A stretch of DNA of 64,000 nt from Hofstenia miamia (Eukaryota > Xenacoelomorpha > Acoela), in contig SCFE01000020.1 of assembly GCA_004352715.1 (NCBI GenBank), positions 1,583,260-1,647,259 on the forward strand. The letters are read 5' to 3'. The position numbers and the translations under genes are program-made. Shown here one piece after another: positions 1-14,026 of the stretch. Each line of letters begins with the position of its first letter. Position 1 is the first letter of the stretch. The notes beneath the pieces are model-generated. The model did not search any database, was not told the DNA's origin, and worked only from the letters and a program-made list of their open reading frames with translations.

Positions 1-1402
1 CCAAGAAATTTTTAAAGATAAAATATTATCACATATGTGTATAATGCTAAATAATCAAAGAGTCTTTATCTGTAATGATATGGATGATTTTAGAGATGGA
101 ATGCTAAGTAAATCACTGAGTTTGGCACCCAACATGCAAGAAATCTGTTACCTTCAAATCAATTTATTACTCTAGGCAATTTATAATTTTTGAGTTCTAA
201 AATTGCCCATGTAGAATGCTACTTCTCTCAAATTTTAGTGGCAGTTCAACACAAGATCTGGCATTTGATGTCTGAACTACATGTAATAAAATGCGATCTA
301 TATTTCTTGATGAACTTCTTCCTGCAGATATCAAACTATCTACAATTCAACAGCAAATCACAAAATTAACTAGTAAAAACAAACATAGGTAGTAATGTTA
401 AAAATGTATCACTATATTTTAGACACAATTTTTAGGGTATTTCTTGAGATTTCAAACTTCTACTAACACATAGCAATGAAAACACAAGATAGCAGTACAG
501 GACACATCTGCACAATAGCAAAATGATATCTGCGACTAAATTTACAAAGTTGATCAATCACACTGCTTAACCTGTCAATGAAAAGAGATAATATAAACTG
601 AGTACCTACTCTTTTTTTCACACTGGGTTACCTCCTCCTTACAATATATGCTCTAAAAATACGTGTGACATGGATTATTCTATTTCAATGTAAAAACTAA
701 GTATGTTGACATCCAATTGGGTATCAAAACCAATTCTAGAGTCCAAAAAGAAGTGGTTATACCAACTTCTACCTTGGTTAATGAATATTTTTCAACAAAA
801 ATATTGAAGCTGGTATCATGAGAAAACCAGTTTACAATATAAAATTAGATGCATTTAGTGTGGGGAACAAGGAAATGTTAAAAGCAATTGTAAAGCCATT
901 GTTTATGCTATTCATGATAAAATCTTCTTCACTGCTGAGGATTTTGAAATTATCCTAAAAGAAATCAGTGAAGAGAATTTGAACTAAGATGAGCAGTGGT
1001 CTGAAATATTGCATTCTGATTGATTGTTAATTCTAGTTAAGCCATTTATTTACATAAATTTGCAAAATGGCAGTATTCATTCTGCTGCATGCTGTTTGAC
1101 AATATTTACCATTAAGCCAGTTGCAATATAAATAGCACAAGAAGCTAGCATTGATCACTAATTCCAGAGTGAAAGGATGGAGTTGATAATACTCTATTGT
1201 AGTGAATCAGTGCTTAAAAACCAGAGATGTTGATTCAGACCTGCCCTTTTTTATTTGATGTCAGCTATGATGCACTTTATTCAGTTGTTTACCATCACTA
1301 GCTTAATTTAATTATTATACATCATGCTGTGGTAGTAATTGTTATTCACATTAGATTATTTTCCTAGCAGTCAATTCTACCTATTACATAAGCCTTCTAC
1401 AA
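1..1402. other. unannotated AT-rich sequence
   Basis: No exon, transposon or RNA gene could be supported here on either strand. A signal-peptide exon of the receptor gene would be expected upstream of 3030 but no convincing ATG-hydrophobic-donor combination was seen. Confidence 0.5.
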
Positions 1403-2442
1403 ATATATATATATATATATATANNNNNNNNNNNNNNNNNNNNNNNNNNNNNNNNNNNNNNNNNNNNNNNNNNNNNNNNNNNNNNNNNNNNNNNNNNNNN
1501 NNNNNNNNNNNNNNNNNNNNNNNNNNNNNNNNNNNNNNNNNNNNNNNNNNNNNNNNNNNNNNNNNNNNNNNNNNNNNNNNNNNNNNNNNNNNNNNNNNNN
1601 NNNNNNNNNNNNNNNNNNNNNNNNNNNNNNNNNNNNNNNNNNNNNNNNNNNNNNNNNNNNNNNNNNNNNNNNNNNNNNNNNNNNNNNNNNNNNNNNNNNN
1701 NNNNNNNNNNNNNNNNNNNNNNNNNNNNNNNNNNNNNNNNNNNNNNNNNNNNNNNNNNNNNNNNNNNNNNNNNNNNNNNNNNNNNNNNNNNNNNNNNNNN
1801 NNNNNNNNNNNNNNNNNNNNNNNNNNNNNNNNNNNNNNNNNNNNNNNNNNNNNNNNNNNNNNNNNNNNNNNNNNNNNNNNNNNNNNNNNNNNNNNNNNNN
1901 NNNNNNNNNNNNNNNNNNNNNNNNNNNNNNNNNNNNNNNNNNNNNNNNNNNNNNNNNNNNNNNNNNNNNNNNNNNNNNNNNNNNNNNNNNNNNNNNNNNN
2001 NNNNNNNNNNNNNNNNNNNNNNNNNNNNNNNNNNNNNNNNNNNNNNNNNNNNNNNNNNNNNNNNNNNNNNNNNNNNNNNNNNNNNNNNNNNNNNNNNNNN
2101 NNNNNNNNNNNNNNNNNNNNNNNNNNNNNNNNNNNNNNNNNNNNNNNNNNNNNNNNNNNNNNNNNNNNNNNNNNNNNNNNNNNNNNNNNNNNNNNNNNNN
2201 NNNNNNNNNNNNNNNNNNNNNNNNNNNNNNNNNNNNNNNNNNNNNNNNNNNNNNNNNNNNNNNNNNNNNNNNNNNNNNNNNNNNNNNNNNNNNNNNNNNN
2301 NNNNNNNNNNNNNNNNNNNNNNNNNNNNNNNNNNNNNNNNNNNNNNNNNNNNNNNNNNNNNNNNNNNNNNNNNNNNNNNNNNNNNNNNNNNNNNNNNNNN
2401 NNNNNNNNNNNNNNNNNNNNNNNATATATATATATATATATA
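1403..2442. repeat. (TA)n microsatellite interrupted by a 1000-N gap
   Basis: A TA dinucleotide array at 1403-1423 runs into exactly 1000 N (1424-2423), and TA continues to 2442 on the other side. The round gap size implies a placeholder, so the true repeat length is unknown. Confidence 0.95.
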
Positions 2443-2938
2443 CAGCATATAAATTCGTTATTCCTAATTTTCTAATCGAAGTACAATAAATAATTATATA
2501 ATTGAGTTAAATATACATAATAAACCTATTTTCAACGGAATAATTTAAATATGCAAAACGTTTCTTATTAAGATTGCGACGGCTAAATTTTTTTAGTTAG
2601 CTCCTTCCCTAGAAAGCACCCTACGAAACTCCCTATGCAATAGAAATAAGCATTTAAATATTATAAAGAATAAATTACACACACACAAACCCAAGGTATT
2701 TATAAAAAAAATATTTCAGAAAAGGCATTCTGTGGGAAATAAAAAACTACAATTTAGAAAATGCATTTGAATCAAAATATTAGATAATTAATGTTTCCTA
2801 TGAAAAATTGAATTCATTAATTTTTTATACAAAATTTATAGAAATCCATTAAGATTTGCAAAAATCAATTTTAATTATTAGACAAATGTGTCATTTCTAC
2901 TTAGATAGTATTAAAATCCATTTTCACTTGGAATGCGC

Positions 2939-3549
2939 AATTAAAATCCATGTTATAAATGTTATTAAATTTCTTGATGAGAATTTCAANATTATTTTTT
3001 CATCTATTATTCTTTAGTTTTTCCCTCAGCATATTCGGTGAACGTTTCTGATTCATACAACGAAGCATTCCTTTTGAAGACTCTCTTAAAGGATTATGAG
3101 AAGCGAAGCCGCCCAGTTCACAATATTTCCACAAGGATAACACTTTCTCTAGAATTTTACCTTATTCAGATTTTGAAATTGGTAAATTTTCTGCTTTTCG
3201 TTTATGATGCACATTTCTACTTATGTATGTAAATTCTAAGTACGTTTGTTTTGATAATAATAATAACGANAATTAAAATCCATGTTATAAATGTTATTAA
3301 ATTTCTTGATGAGAATTTCAAACTAATGTCTTGCTAAACCACTTCTGATGTCTTAGCAAATGCTTAATGGATTTCTGACAACAGGAAATACTATTCAATG
3401 TGTGAACATATTGTGATTTTTTATTTTATTAATGTTTTTTGAGGAATATANTTTGAAATTGGTAAATTTTCTGCTTTTCGTTTATGATGCACATTTCTAC
3501 TTATGTATGTAAATTCTAAGTACGTTTGTTTTGATAATAATAATAACGA
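2939..3549. other. probable misordered contigs joined by single Ns
   Basis: Single Ns at 2990, 3270 and 3451 separate small blocks. The 51 bp before the first N (2939-2989) are repeated exactly just after the second N (3271-3321). The 98 bp before the second N (3172-3269) are repeated exactly just after the third (3452-3549). These are contig-end overlaps that were not merged, and they imply the order ...2989 / 3271-3450 / 2991-3269 / 3452... instead of the order shown. Confidence 0.85.
3030..3181 (+). CDS. nAChR-like exon A: N-terminal helix and first strand
   Basis: The exon follows a pyrimidine-rich acceptor (ending ctcag) and ends at the donor gtaaat. It is 152 bp, starts in phase 1 and ends in phase 0. 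It encodes the N-terminal alpha helix and first beta strands; the hallmark is LLKTLLKDYEKRSRPV, which corresponds to the LLxxLxxxYxxxxRPV block shared by nAChR subunits. Two potential N-glycosylation sites (NVS, NIS) are visible. Phase 1 at the start fits a preceding signal-peptide exon, which was not found. The last 10 bp are repeated at 3452-3461 because of an unmerged contig overlap (see findings). Confidence 0.85.
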
Positions 3550-3691
3550 CATACAAAGATATACCAGATAAAAAAGCTAAACTGCATCGAAATTTTAATT
3601 CATACCATATTTGCATATATTAAAGTATATCAATCTAAGACTATTAAAATTTTATAAAAGTTTAAGAATATGCCTAAAAACATTTTTTACA

Positions 3692-3713
3692 ATATATATA
3701 TATATATATATAT
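3692..3713. repeat. (TA)n microsatellite
   Basis: An uninterrupted TA dinucleotide array followed by TTTATATT. It is one of more than a dozen such arrays in the window. Confidence 0.95.
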
Positions 3714-3891
3714 TTATATTTCCCACTTTTTGCTATGGAAAATGCAAAAACCTTGCATTTGGCAGGAAACTGTCCGAAATTTCTAAGGCATTTAGCTGGA
3801 ATCGCACTTTTTCCCAAAAACCCTTTTTTTTGGACATTGCTTCCGCAGTATTCACACGAACTTAAATATATTTAGAATGGGGGCAGGTAAA

Positions 3892-4153
3892 TTAAAGAGA
3901 CACTACCCTGCCAAATTTCAAAGATTTATGATTGGAAACGCGGTTAAGATGAGGTTTTTAAAAAACATTTAGCGGTATATATATATANNNNNNNNNNNNN
4001 NNNNNNNNNNNNNNNNNNNNNNNNNNNNNNNNNNNNNNNNNNNNNNNNNNNNNNNNNNNNNNNNNNNNNTTAAAGAGACACTACCCTGCCAAATTTCAAA
4101 GATTTATGATTGGAAACGCGGTTAAGATGAGGTTTTTAAAAAACATTTAGCGG

Positions 4154-4187
<34 letters not shown>
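3892..4187. repeat. 84-bp duplicated gap flanks plus (TA)n
   Basis: An identical 84-bp block (beginning ttaaagagacactaccctgc) occurs at 3892-3975 and 4070-4153. It is followed in both cases by TA repeats and separated by an 82-N gap (3988-4069). The second TA array is 4157-4187. This looks like two copies of one contig end left unmerged at a microsatellite, though a real tandem duplication cannot be excluded. Confidence 0.85.
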
Positions 4188-4188
<1 letters not shown>

Positions 4189-7100
4189 CTAATGACTGTT
4201 CTTAAAAAAGGTCTTTTGTTGAATTAGAAGGTTTTATGTTTTATTTTTAAAATTGCAAATTACAGATGATTGTTGAATACTGCATAAGCTGTTTATTACA
4301 GTGTGTGGCATCAGTTACCGTTTTCAAAAGACATTCTTCCAGGAATCAAAGGCGTCTGGAAGGAGAGATAATATTTCTTTTAAAACTATTTTCCGGTGTA
4401 TAATTAATGCAGATGTTTCAACTCCAATTGAAAGAAGTGTCGCGTGAACATAAGTACGGAAACAAACTACGACTGAACACAAATCAAAGACTAGAAAAAT
4501 ATTCATCCCAATTTCATCATTAACTAAACGATTTTAAACAAATATTTATTAATTACGAATTTTTAACTGTGATTTATAAACTTAAAACCAGCCAATTCAG
4601 TCATTGCTAGCGGACTGCAACACTTTGTTTTTAGTTCAATTTTTTCAGAAAATTGTAAACGTAGTTTGTCCATTTACTTTTTAATCGTTAGCACTGCAAC
4701 ATGAATTCATTGGACCAGCCTTTCAAAAATATCGAAATCGAGGATCGGGTCAATATAATATTTAATTTTAAATCTTTTTTTCATATTATTGTTTTCAATC
4801 TTATGATAAGAACATTATTGGCAAATGTATGAAGCAAATACAACTATTTGTTACTATTTGAGAGAGAGAATTTCCAGTTGAATACTATTATACGATTTAC
4901 TTTGAAGCATTTTATTGTGTTGCAGAATCGCGAAATGGCAGGACTAATTGCCTAAGGCTATGACACCTTTAAATCAAGAGGATTTTTTGGTAAAATTTCT
5001 GATGCTTAACAGGAGAAAGTTATTTTTTTTATACCATGCAACATTTTAACATATTATTTGTATTTGCCTATCTGTATTAATGCCAAATTTCTCAAGAATT
5101 TTTTTGAAAATATGAAACTTTTTCAATAGAATTCTGTAGATGTCCATAACTCGCAAACTAATAAAAAGAACCAGAATCTGCGAATCTACGACTCTACCTT
5201 TGCCAATAGTGCGCCTCAAAATGACTTGAGTTGTTCTTCAAAAACTCGAATGTAGGTGATGCTTTTGCTTTTAAACCTTCTGATTTTCTGATAATTAGTA
5301 ATGGGAAGAATTTGATTGCTTATTGAAGAAAACGGAATTTTCATTAAAAAATTATTTATAATTTCAAATATTTCTGCGCATAAAATTTTTTTAACATAAA
5401 TCTTCATCAATAAATAAGAGCTCATTCACAAATATATTGTAGCATCACTAAAATTCACTGAAGGCTGCTCGCCAATAGAACATGGCTAAACTGTTGTTAT
5501 TTAAAATAATTGAGGTGTCCTATATACAATTTACATTAAACATATGTACAAATAACTAGTAAAAACGAAGACAAGTGATCTGGCCGATACTAGTAACCAG
5601 TACCTGATGTCAAAAAAAATATATAGCAATATCCCGAAATTTCTAAATTCCTAACAGCTTGGAATGATTCTTCGAAAATGTGGATAAAATGTTTTGTATC
5701 ACTAAAGTCACACTTATTAGTTTTAGTATCAATATAGTTTATAGGCACCTTTCTTGATTCAATGTTATAGGGAATTGTCTTTTACTATTAATGATATAAT
5801 TGATCATTTTGCATCTACATATGTGCATAGATATTAAAGCTTACATAAAATGAATTTCATATAATTAGCAAATATTGTTATCTACCATAATGGTCCTAAC
5901 ACCAAAATATTTTCCGAACCACTTACAGTGATATTTAACCTATGGGTAATTCACATTTGCATAATCATAAAACCGCAAAAACTATTTTCAAATATAGGAT
6001 GGAAAAGTTGCGTGAAAATATATATATTATTAAAATCAAAAGGTAAATAACCCAATAAAAAACCTGTATTTTAATGATTTTACTGAACAAAAGTTTTAAC
6101 AATTTATATGCACATTACCCATACGTTTCGATTTGCAAATCCAATGCTCAAGTTGTGAAGTAAGGTTCCACAAATTATATGCTCACCATCTTGATTATCT
6201 CCAGTTTCCTGACGAAATATAAAAATTAATAAAGATTAACACCTTTGACTTATATTTGAAAGCTATTCAAACATTACTAAATAAATACTCGTTTCTGATG
6301 ATTTGTTGAAGGACTCTTGAAAAACTAAGTTACACTGCAGTCCCTAACAAATAAGAGTGTATAAAGAAAAACAATGCATGAGCTAAATTTTGCAATTATA
6401 ATACAGTTTACAGTAAGATCACATTTATAGTTTATAAGAAAAAACATAATATCTTTGGTAGGTTTAAAATGGAAATTTTTAAAAATGTCTTGATAGATGA
6501 GGTTATGAAGTTTTACCTCCCTCCTCCAATGTTCAATCAGTTTACAAATCCTGTGTGTAAAACGTAATGTAGCTTTCTTGGAACAATAAAATATTTTTTC
6601 AATAAACGAAGTTCTGGTAATAAACATCAATAAATTAATAATGGTTTATAATATTTGTCAAAGGAAGAAACTCAGTATTGGAATTACAGTATATAGGAAC
6701 GTCATTTGTGATAAAATCTCCCTGAAGGTGTGCCTAATTTTCATATCCTTGAATAAATGGCAAAGTAGTAAATATGAGATAGTTAACTCCTAATACACAA
6801 GGCATTATCATTTTAATCAGTTCCATAAACAGTTTTTGATTTGGATAATGAACAATTTTATAGCAATATTATTTCTATGTGTACAGCTGTGATAGCAATA
6901 ATATTGTTACCTTTAGTTTATAAAAAGCAAAAAATAAACAAGTTGTTTGCTTTTAAAAATCGTATTAATAATACACTGTCTGTAGCTTACATGAAATCCA
7001 TAAAACTAGATTATCACTAAATTACCGTATTTGAACATATTGAATTTTCAGCATTTCATATTGAAATTTTAATACTTTTATTATTATATTATGGTCCCCA

Positions 7101-8200
7101 TCATATGGATTGTAAGATCAGCAGCCATCACTCAGAAGCTTCTTTATTTCATGTTTTGTGGAAATTGGCAAGTTTTATGCTTCAACTCCCAAGGCAGTTA
7201 CATTAGCAATTCAAGGAATGTTGGCCTCTTATATGCATTTGTCGGAGCGTTGGTTACCTCTTGAAGGCTCAACTTTTTGTTGTGAAATGGCCATTCACAA
7301 GAAAAAATATTATTGAAAATGGATTGCATGGATATTCAAGACAAATCGTGGTCACAAATACCGTAGAAAGTTTTGTGTCAACTCCGCTAAATGGATTAGG
7401 TTGAAGTCACTGTGCTTGTAATTTTCGGGCTGATGATTCATGCTTCAGTTTTTTGTGATGATGAATTAGATGAAATATTTCAGAGACCGAGATGCCCACA
7501 TGATGATACACCCTTAAAAATTCAATGGTGTTGAAGTGAGTTATGTTTTATGCATTTATGCAATGAGACAACGTAGTTTTTTTTCAGTAATAATTGATTG
7601 ATTTAAAATATATCAGTTATCGGCCATATGTAGTGTTTATTTGTGATGTGATCACGTTGATCACCATTTACTTTTTAAAGGCAACAAATATCTTTGTATC
7701 TTAAGAATTTGTCGACGTGATTTAAAAAAAATAAGTTTAGAATTATTAATGCAGACGCAGTTTTAGATATTTCTGAGGCATGCAGAATTGCTTCAAATGT
7801 AGCATCAGTTAGCCTATGTACTATGACTATAAAATATCAGTGTCAGCAATCCAGCAGTCACTATCTTAATAACGCTTTTAACGAATAACATTTGCTTATA
7901 AAACTATTAAATTTATCAGACACATTACAAGCATGACAATTAATAAATTCACCGCTTATATATGTAAACATCAACTTAGTGTATTGCAGCTTCTATTTAT
8001 GATGCAAAAGTGGACGACATTTGAGGTAAAAAAAGATTACTGAGATGAAATTGACCATAGCAAAAATTAATTTTCGAACAATGAGTGCAGCCTTTTGATC
8101 GATTTAGTTTAGTTTTTGGTCCTTCATTGTGTGTAATGCTTATTGTAATTCTGCATCTGTTTCAGATTGTGATAATATTTGTTACATGTGAGCCAGTTAC
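4188..8200. other. intron sequence without recognisable genes
   Basis: This is part of the receptor's first large intron. Open frames of 60-100 codons here have no recognisable family signature. The only repeat recognised is a weak copy of the dispersed repeat near 5105-5220. The stretch 7080-7510 is less AT-rich and may be an old transposon remnant, but no motif identifies it. Confidence 0.45.
5105..5220 (+). repeat. dispersed repeat family, copy 1 (weak)
   Basis: It contains 'cataactcgcaaacta', then 'aatctg' and later 'gtgcgcctcaaaatg'. These occur in the same order as in the copies near 32475, 35940 and 43008. The class is unknown. Confidence 0.4.
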
Positions 8201-8724
8201 CCGATCAGAACACTCACTATGAAAACTCGATCCGAAAAATTACTAGGCCTACCCAAACCTGACCTGAAAAACAAACTTCGATTCACAATATTTACCTTTT
8301 TGGTTCCCTCTAACAAATCAAATTGGGGTTAACATCAGTAACGTTTTTGGTCAATTAATTAGGGGTATTTGAGATTTAACACGCTTAGTACCCAAAAATG
8401 ACTCGAAACCTAAAATCGGTTGTGGCTTAATCGAGTATCCGATATCCTTTCTGGTTTGATGGCGAACGTCTAACTTCAATAAAATCAATGCTAACAATAT
8501 GTGAAGATGTAGATCATACGAACTTAGTAATAAAATATCGATATTTATAAAAAACCATTTTATTCAAAAACTAATTTGATTATGCTTGAATAAATGTTTC
8601 TCTACACAAAGTAGGTTAATTCTTGTATAAATGGCAAATGAATATTTTTTTATAATAATTAAGAGGAAGTTTTTTGAATCGCGCCCAAGTTCAAAATTTT
8701 CTAGATCTGCACACGATATCATTG

Positions 8725-8830
8725 GCAGATCCAGCCATTTTAGTTAGGAAGGGCATGCAAGTCCTAAAATTTTCTAAGTACATGTGCTATCCATTTTGAA
8801 GCTAGGTATTTTTCATAATCATAAGCAAAA
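8725..8830 (+). repeat. dispersed repeat pair, copy 1
   Basis: The block starting ggcagatccagccatttta, with 'tatccattttga' and 'cataatcataagcaaa' further on, is matched in the same order near 10349-10445. No terminal structure was recognised, so it is either an old transposon fragment or an ancient duplication. Confidence 0.45.
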
Positions 8831-10348
8831 ACATATTTTTCGAAATCTTCTTAAAGCTAAATATTAAAGAATGCGAAGAAAATAATATATTTTACTAAAT
8901 GTACTAAAATATTTGCAGTTTAGAAGGGGGAGGGGGGGGGCGCGACCTTTGGATAGGTTCTTAAATTTATACTGTACACAAAGCAAAATGCATGTTCTGT
9001 CTTAAGAAAATATTTTTTTCAAAGAAATTATCTAATATATTTTTTCAGTGCAGTGCGAATTAATTGGTACTCTCACACAGAAGCAATACACATGACACAA
9101 AGTTTGAATATACAGTATACCGGTTGTGAGCAGGAAAAATCTGAACATTTAGTAGAATTCGACGAAAAGCATTTATATTATATTCATGTTTAAGATAATT
9201 TTAATTTTCTTTTAAAACATTAAAATACATTTTCAAACCTCAAAATAATGTTCAATGACAAATTAATTAACTTTACTTACAAAGATTCCATTTGTCAGTG
9301 ATGCTGAAGTTTTATTATCACAACAAGAATAATACATGTTTATTATTTACTAATAAATATAACTTACTAGTTTTTAAATTTATGAAAAAGTCTTGTTGTT
9401 AATTATATAGCATTAATATGTTGCGAATTTACATAGTACTGCTAGAATTGCTCAACATTCTATCACTAAACTTTCACCATACTTTCTTATTTGCTACCGA
9501 ATTTTTGTTGTAAGGAAAACACTTATTACAAAAAATCCTATGAAAGGAAACAACATGAAATTTTTAGAACATAAATTTGAAAAAAAATTGTATTTTGTTG
9601 TTGAAAGTTTAACAAAAATGGTAATTTACCACAGCAAATGTATTAACGAAGCCTTCAATGGAAATTGACAGTTTAAAACTGTCTTAAACCAGACTGTCAG
9701 TACAATGCTAAAAGCGTTGGAATGCATTACTTCTAAAAAATTTAATTAATGTTGTCAAACCTATTTTATGTGTTCAAGTTGTTGTCAAAACCGTCTACTG
9801 TCTTATGTCGAAATGATGCGAATCATATTTTAAAATACATATGCTTTTCTGCATTTTGCTAACAGTGGTTTTATATTATTGACCATGGAAAAGGCTGCAT
9901 TGGATGATACTAAGGGTGGGCATACATTGGGAATTACTTCTGTTGCTTTAGTGGGTTAGGTATGACAAAAATGTTTTTATTAGGTAATATCACTTCCGAA
10001 CATGATAAAATTTTAATCTTAAAGTGTACAAACTTTCAATTTGGTACGAAATTTGTGCATAGCCAATTTGTCAAAAACTGGCACTATTTTATGACGCTTT
10101 TTTATTTTTATTTGAAATGTACATTTAATATTTTCAATAAAATTTTTCATTGTATTTGAAAAATGTGTCATGGGTTGAATATGGATGGGGAGAGGGTTGA
10201 GAATTGCGGGAACTGTTTTAAAATGTGTACTCATGTTCAGCCTTGTGCAAAATAGAATACATGTACATCTGTTGCAAAAAAATATTTTGGACACAGCAAA
10301 TTGTTTCACTGTCAAAATAATAGTCAAATTTCATGGGAATATTTTAAC

Positions 10349-10445
10349 TAGGCAGATCCGGCGATTTTAATTAGAAGGGGTTTTTAAAATAGATGCACTG
10401 TCCATTTTGAGCAAATCTGTAGTTTTTCTAGAATCATAAACAAAT
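10349..10445 (+). repeat. dispersed repeat pair, copy 2
   Basis: Starts ggcagatccggcgatttta and continues with 'tgtccattttga' and 'gaatcataaacaaa', parallel to the copy at 8725. It is diverged and non-coding. Confidence 0.45.
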
Positions 10446-13400
10446 TCCTATAATAGTAAAATAGAAAAGACAGGTGCTATATTCCTTTTTAAATCAAATA
10501 TTTTATTGACAACTGCAATGATATTAAGCATGAGGATTCAGTAAAGTCATTTTAATTTACTAATTGTACACAATGCATTTTTTTAGGAATTTGTAGGTTA
10601 GGAGGAAATTCGCCATTGAATTTAGAACTTTCTTAATATAACAGTTAATCTAGTATTGTTGGGAGTGAACTGGCTATCTTTGTCTTCATGTCTATCTAAG
10701 TGGTGTTTTACTATCAAACTGCTCTTTTTATTTACTTGATGATGAGATAGGATAAAATAAAAGAAAATAAATTTCTTTATTGTCAAAATTCTTACTTTAA
10801 TGACAGGAATTATCCGGGAAGTCACTAAAGTAATAGGGGGTGATATGACAAGTCCATATAAAGTAAGAAATAATAAATTAAACATTGAAAGACACCATAA
10901 GTCAAATTTCCAACAAAGAATGTCTATTAGATTTTGGTTATGTAAGGTATATAGAATTCATAAAATTCTTCCGTGAACAAATCTCCGCATCAGTTTACAC
11001 ATATTTCTTCAAAGATGCAAAGTCAAAAGAAAACAGTAGTCATTGGCTATGTTTAGAGGCCTTTTAAAAGAAGAGCAGCTTAGAACACATCAATGAGCTC
11101 AAAACTGCAGTCTTGGATTCTATACAAATTTAAATATTTGAAAGCCCCATTTGTCAATACACCTTTGAGTTTTGGAGAATTATGATGAATAAAAAATACG
11201 TGCACTCAAGGAAATAGTTCAAATAGTTGAAACTCAATCTCAATAGATATAAAACGATTCAAGCTAAAAGGCTTAGCCAATTCACCCCTTCTACCTTAAA
11301 TAAATATCGAATCACTTCTTGAAGAGGCATCTCTAGGATCTAACACAATTTTCTATAATGCAATCCATCTCAGTACAAATATTATTTTTCATAAACATTT
11401 CAACATTAAGCAATTTTTGAATGTGCGTTTAAAGCTATAACAACGTAAGCAGTTGTGAAATTCTAACAACTACATTTGCTATATTTGACATCATATATGG
11501 TTACTAAGGCATTTGTGTGTATTTTGACCACTGCATGACACACGAACTTAACAAATTCGTTCATCATTCCTAAACCGATCGATTTAGTTTAGTAATTATT
11601 ACGAAGTATGTTTTTACACATGCTCTTTTAAGAATATCAATTCCACCAATTGATTAATTAGTCCTATCCTATGGAACGTAAAACTAGAACGTGCCAACAT
11701 TCAAAGGGAGTGTATCTTGAGCAGTATGAAGGAGTCCGATTGCGATCATCAATTTAATTACAAATTTTAAAACCGACCTACGAATCGATAATAGATTTAT
11801 TATCAATTTTTAATTGCTTTCCAATGCTAGGCTCTAAGTGTAGATAGCCATTTACCTAAAATTGATTCTAAAAAAGTGATTCTACAGATGCGCTTCATAC
11901 GCCTTTACAACACTGTAATGACTTTGTTCAGATAATCTTCGCTAACAGAAGGCTTTGAATATTTGAAGGAAGGCTTCCATTGTCACAAGCATGATGTTTC
12001 CCTAACAATGTTTTTCAACTTATAAAATATCAAAAGGAATGCAGTCTCACTTCTCTTTGGATCATGAAAATCCTTTCGCTACTTAGAACAAGTTTGGCTA
12101 GTTCTAAAGATCAGGTTAATTCAAGGGTGCTGGGAAATAATTCCATATCATTGAATGCCTGTGCAAAAAAGTAAAGTCAGGGTTACCAACTACATCAACT
12201 TGAAAAAAAATCCTCGTTGGTATAATAGAGTTAACTGATATTATTTTGCTATATTAATTTGTTAAGTTCTGTTTGAATAAATCCGCATTATCAACAATTT
12301 TTTTACCATTTCTCTTAGTTGCCCATCCCTAATTTCCAATACCAGGTGTTTATCGATTTGTGTCCTCAGATATAAATGTCTATTCGTCAGAAGAAAACTG
12401 AATTTCATTTATTGCACTCCAGAAAAAAATATAATTTCAAAATGATATCTCAAATTTGTTAACTTCAATGTCTTACAGTAAATCTTATTTTACTACTATG
12501 CCATGTTAATATTCATGTTTGCCACCTATTTTGTGTCTAGTCTTCAAACTAACTATATTTGTTTAAAGTATTATGTCATAAATCTACAATTCTACTCGAG
12601 TCAATTAATTTGATCACAATCATTTGAAAGTGGCTTGTTATCCAATTATTATGAAAATCGTCTTTCATGTGGAGAAAATTGAATGTTTATTACACATAAG
12701 AAAGTAATTCACTTTAAGCAATTTGCTGAAATTATATAAACATTCCACAAAATTGTTTTTTATCAATAGAAATTGAGAAGGTATCGAATTTTTTTAACTA
12801 AAAAATTGCATTTTTTAGCATTAATATCTCAATAATGATGTTAATAAAGTTTAGACAATGTTTAATATAAATATTGTTTTATATAGAATTTTCCACAGGT
12901 TTGAGTTGGAGGCGAAGGTTTGTTTTTGCTAGAAATTTGCTTGAATCCAGTACAGATTAAATAAATTAGAGGTAAAATAGCAGAATAACCTAGCAAAATT
13001 TGTGTAATAAGAAAATCCCGCTATAATTCGATCCACTTCATTAGATTTAGAATAAGAGGGCGAGAAATCCAAGCGTATTCAAATCTTGAACAAAATTATT
13101 TTATAAATGAATTTTCAAAAATGAATATATAATGCTCCATATACATATATATATATATGCGCGTGCACATGTTAAAGTAGTTTTAACTTGCTGCCAGACA
13201 TATATTTAGATATTTGCGAATTTCTAAGTTCAATAATGGTCCCATTAAAAATCATAATTCTGCGTATTCAAACCCATTAATGATTCATAAATTTATTTCC
13301 TATGCCATTATTGAAAGTTTTCAAATTGGTTCCCTTGCAGAGCAGACATTACACAAGTTAAACAAATTATTCCAGTTATGACTTTCCCAACGAAAATTTA

Positions 13401-14026
13401 CTATTATGACAAAGCAATTAATATATTTTTACTGATGAATAAGCCAAATATAGTATTATTTCTGATTATTACATGTAGTAATTTTTATTACCCATAATTT
13501 TTAAAGACTGAATTTCATCATTAAATTGGTTCATTAACACAATATGTAAAGTTCTATGAAAATGTAGATCAAGTGAATTGGCCAATATTGCCATTTTGGT
13601 AGGCACTTCTGAAGAACAACTTTTGATAGAAGAACCTTTTTTGAGGCACATAATTTGATGAAATACAGTTTCATATATAATTTTTTTTGCTCTTCTTTTC
13701 TATGTGTATACTTATCAAATAAATATGAAAGTAGGCCTATTGGATAAAGCAATGATTACTCCGATTAACGATCTTCATGGAGCAGGCATTTTTGGATACC
13801 GCTTCTCGTCTGAATGGAAGTTAGTATTGGGTATTTTTGAAAATGCGCATTTAACTTCACACTAGTGTAGGCTTAGCTCTGCCCGTGCCGCCCTATGCAC
13901 TTTTTATCTTCCAATTCCCCCAGGTGGAAAATACTGTGCGACAAAATTCGACCCGGTTCACTCGCTATCAATTGAGAAATAAATAAAAAGACTAGAAAAA
14001 ATAAATCATAATATATTATACCTAGA
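10446..14026. other. intron sequence without recognisable genes
   Basis: AT-rich sequence with scattered short open frames that carry no family motif, and a short TA array near 13142-13158. Nothing else can be supported. Confidence 0.45.

Noticed and set aside
1339-2475. Long open frames across the 1000-N gap and its TA repeats, on both strands
   Set aside because: Their residues are unknown or the Ile-Tyr repeat of a TA array; there is no coding evidence.
8195-8460. GC-richer block with acccga/tcgag units, considered as a fourth hAT-like element
   Set aside because: No convincing inverted ends or 8-bp flanking repeats.
8924-8941. G-rich run (G5-A-G9) as a G-quadruplex or regulatory site
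   Set aside because: A single isolated run with no supporting context; could also be a sequencing-prone homopolymer.
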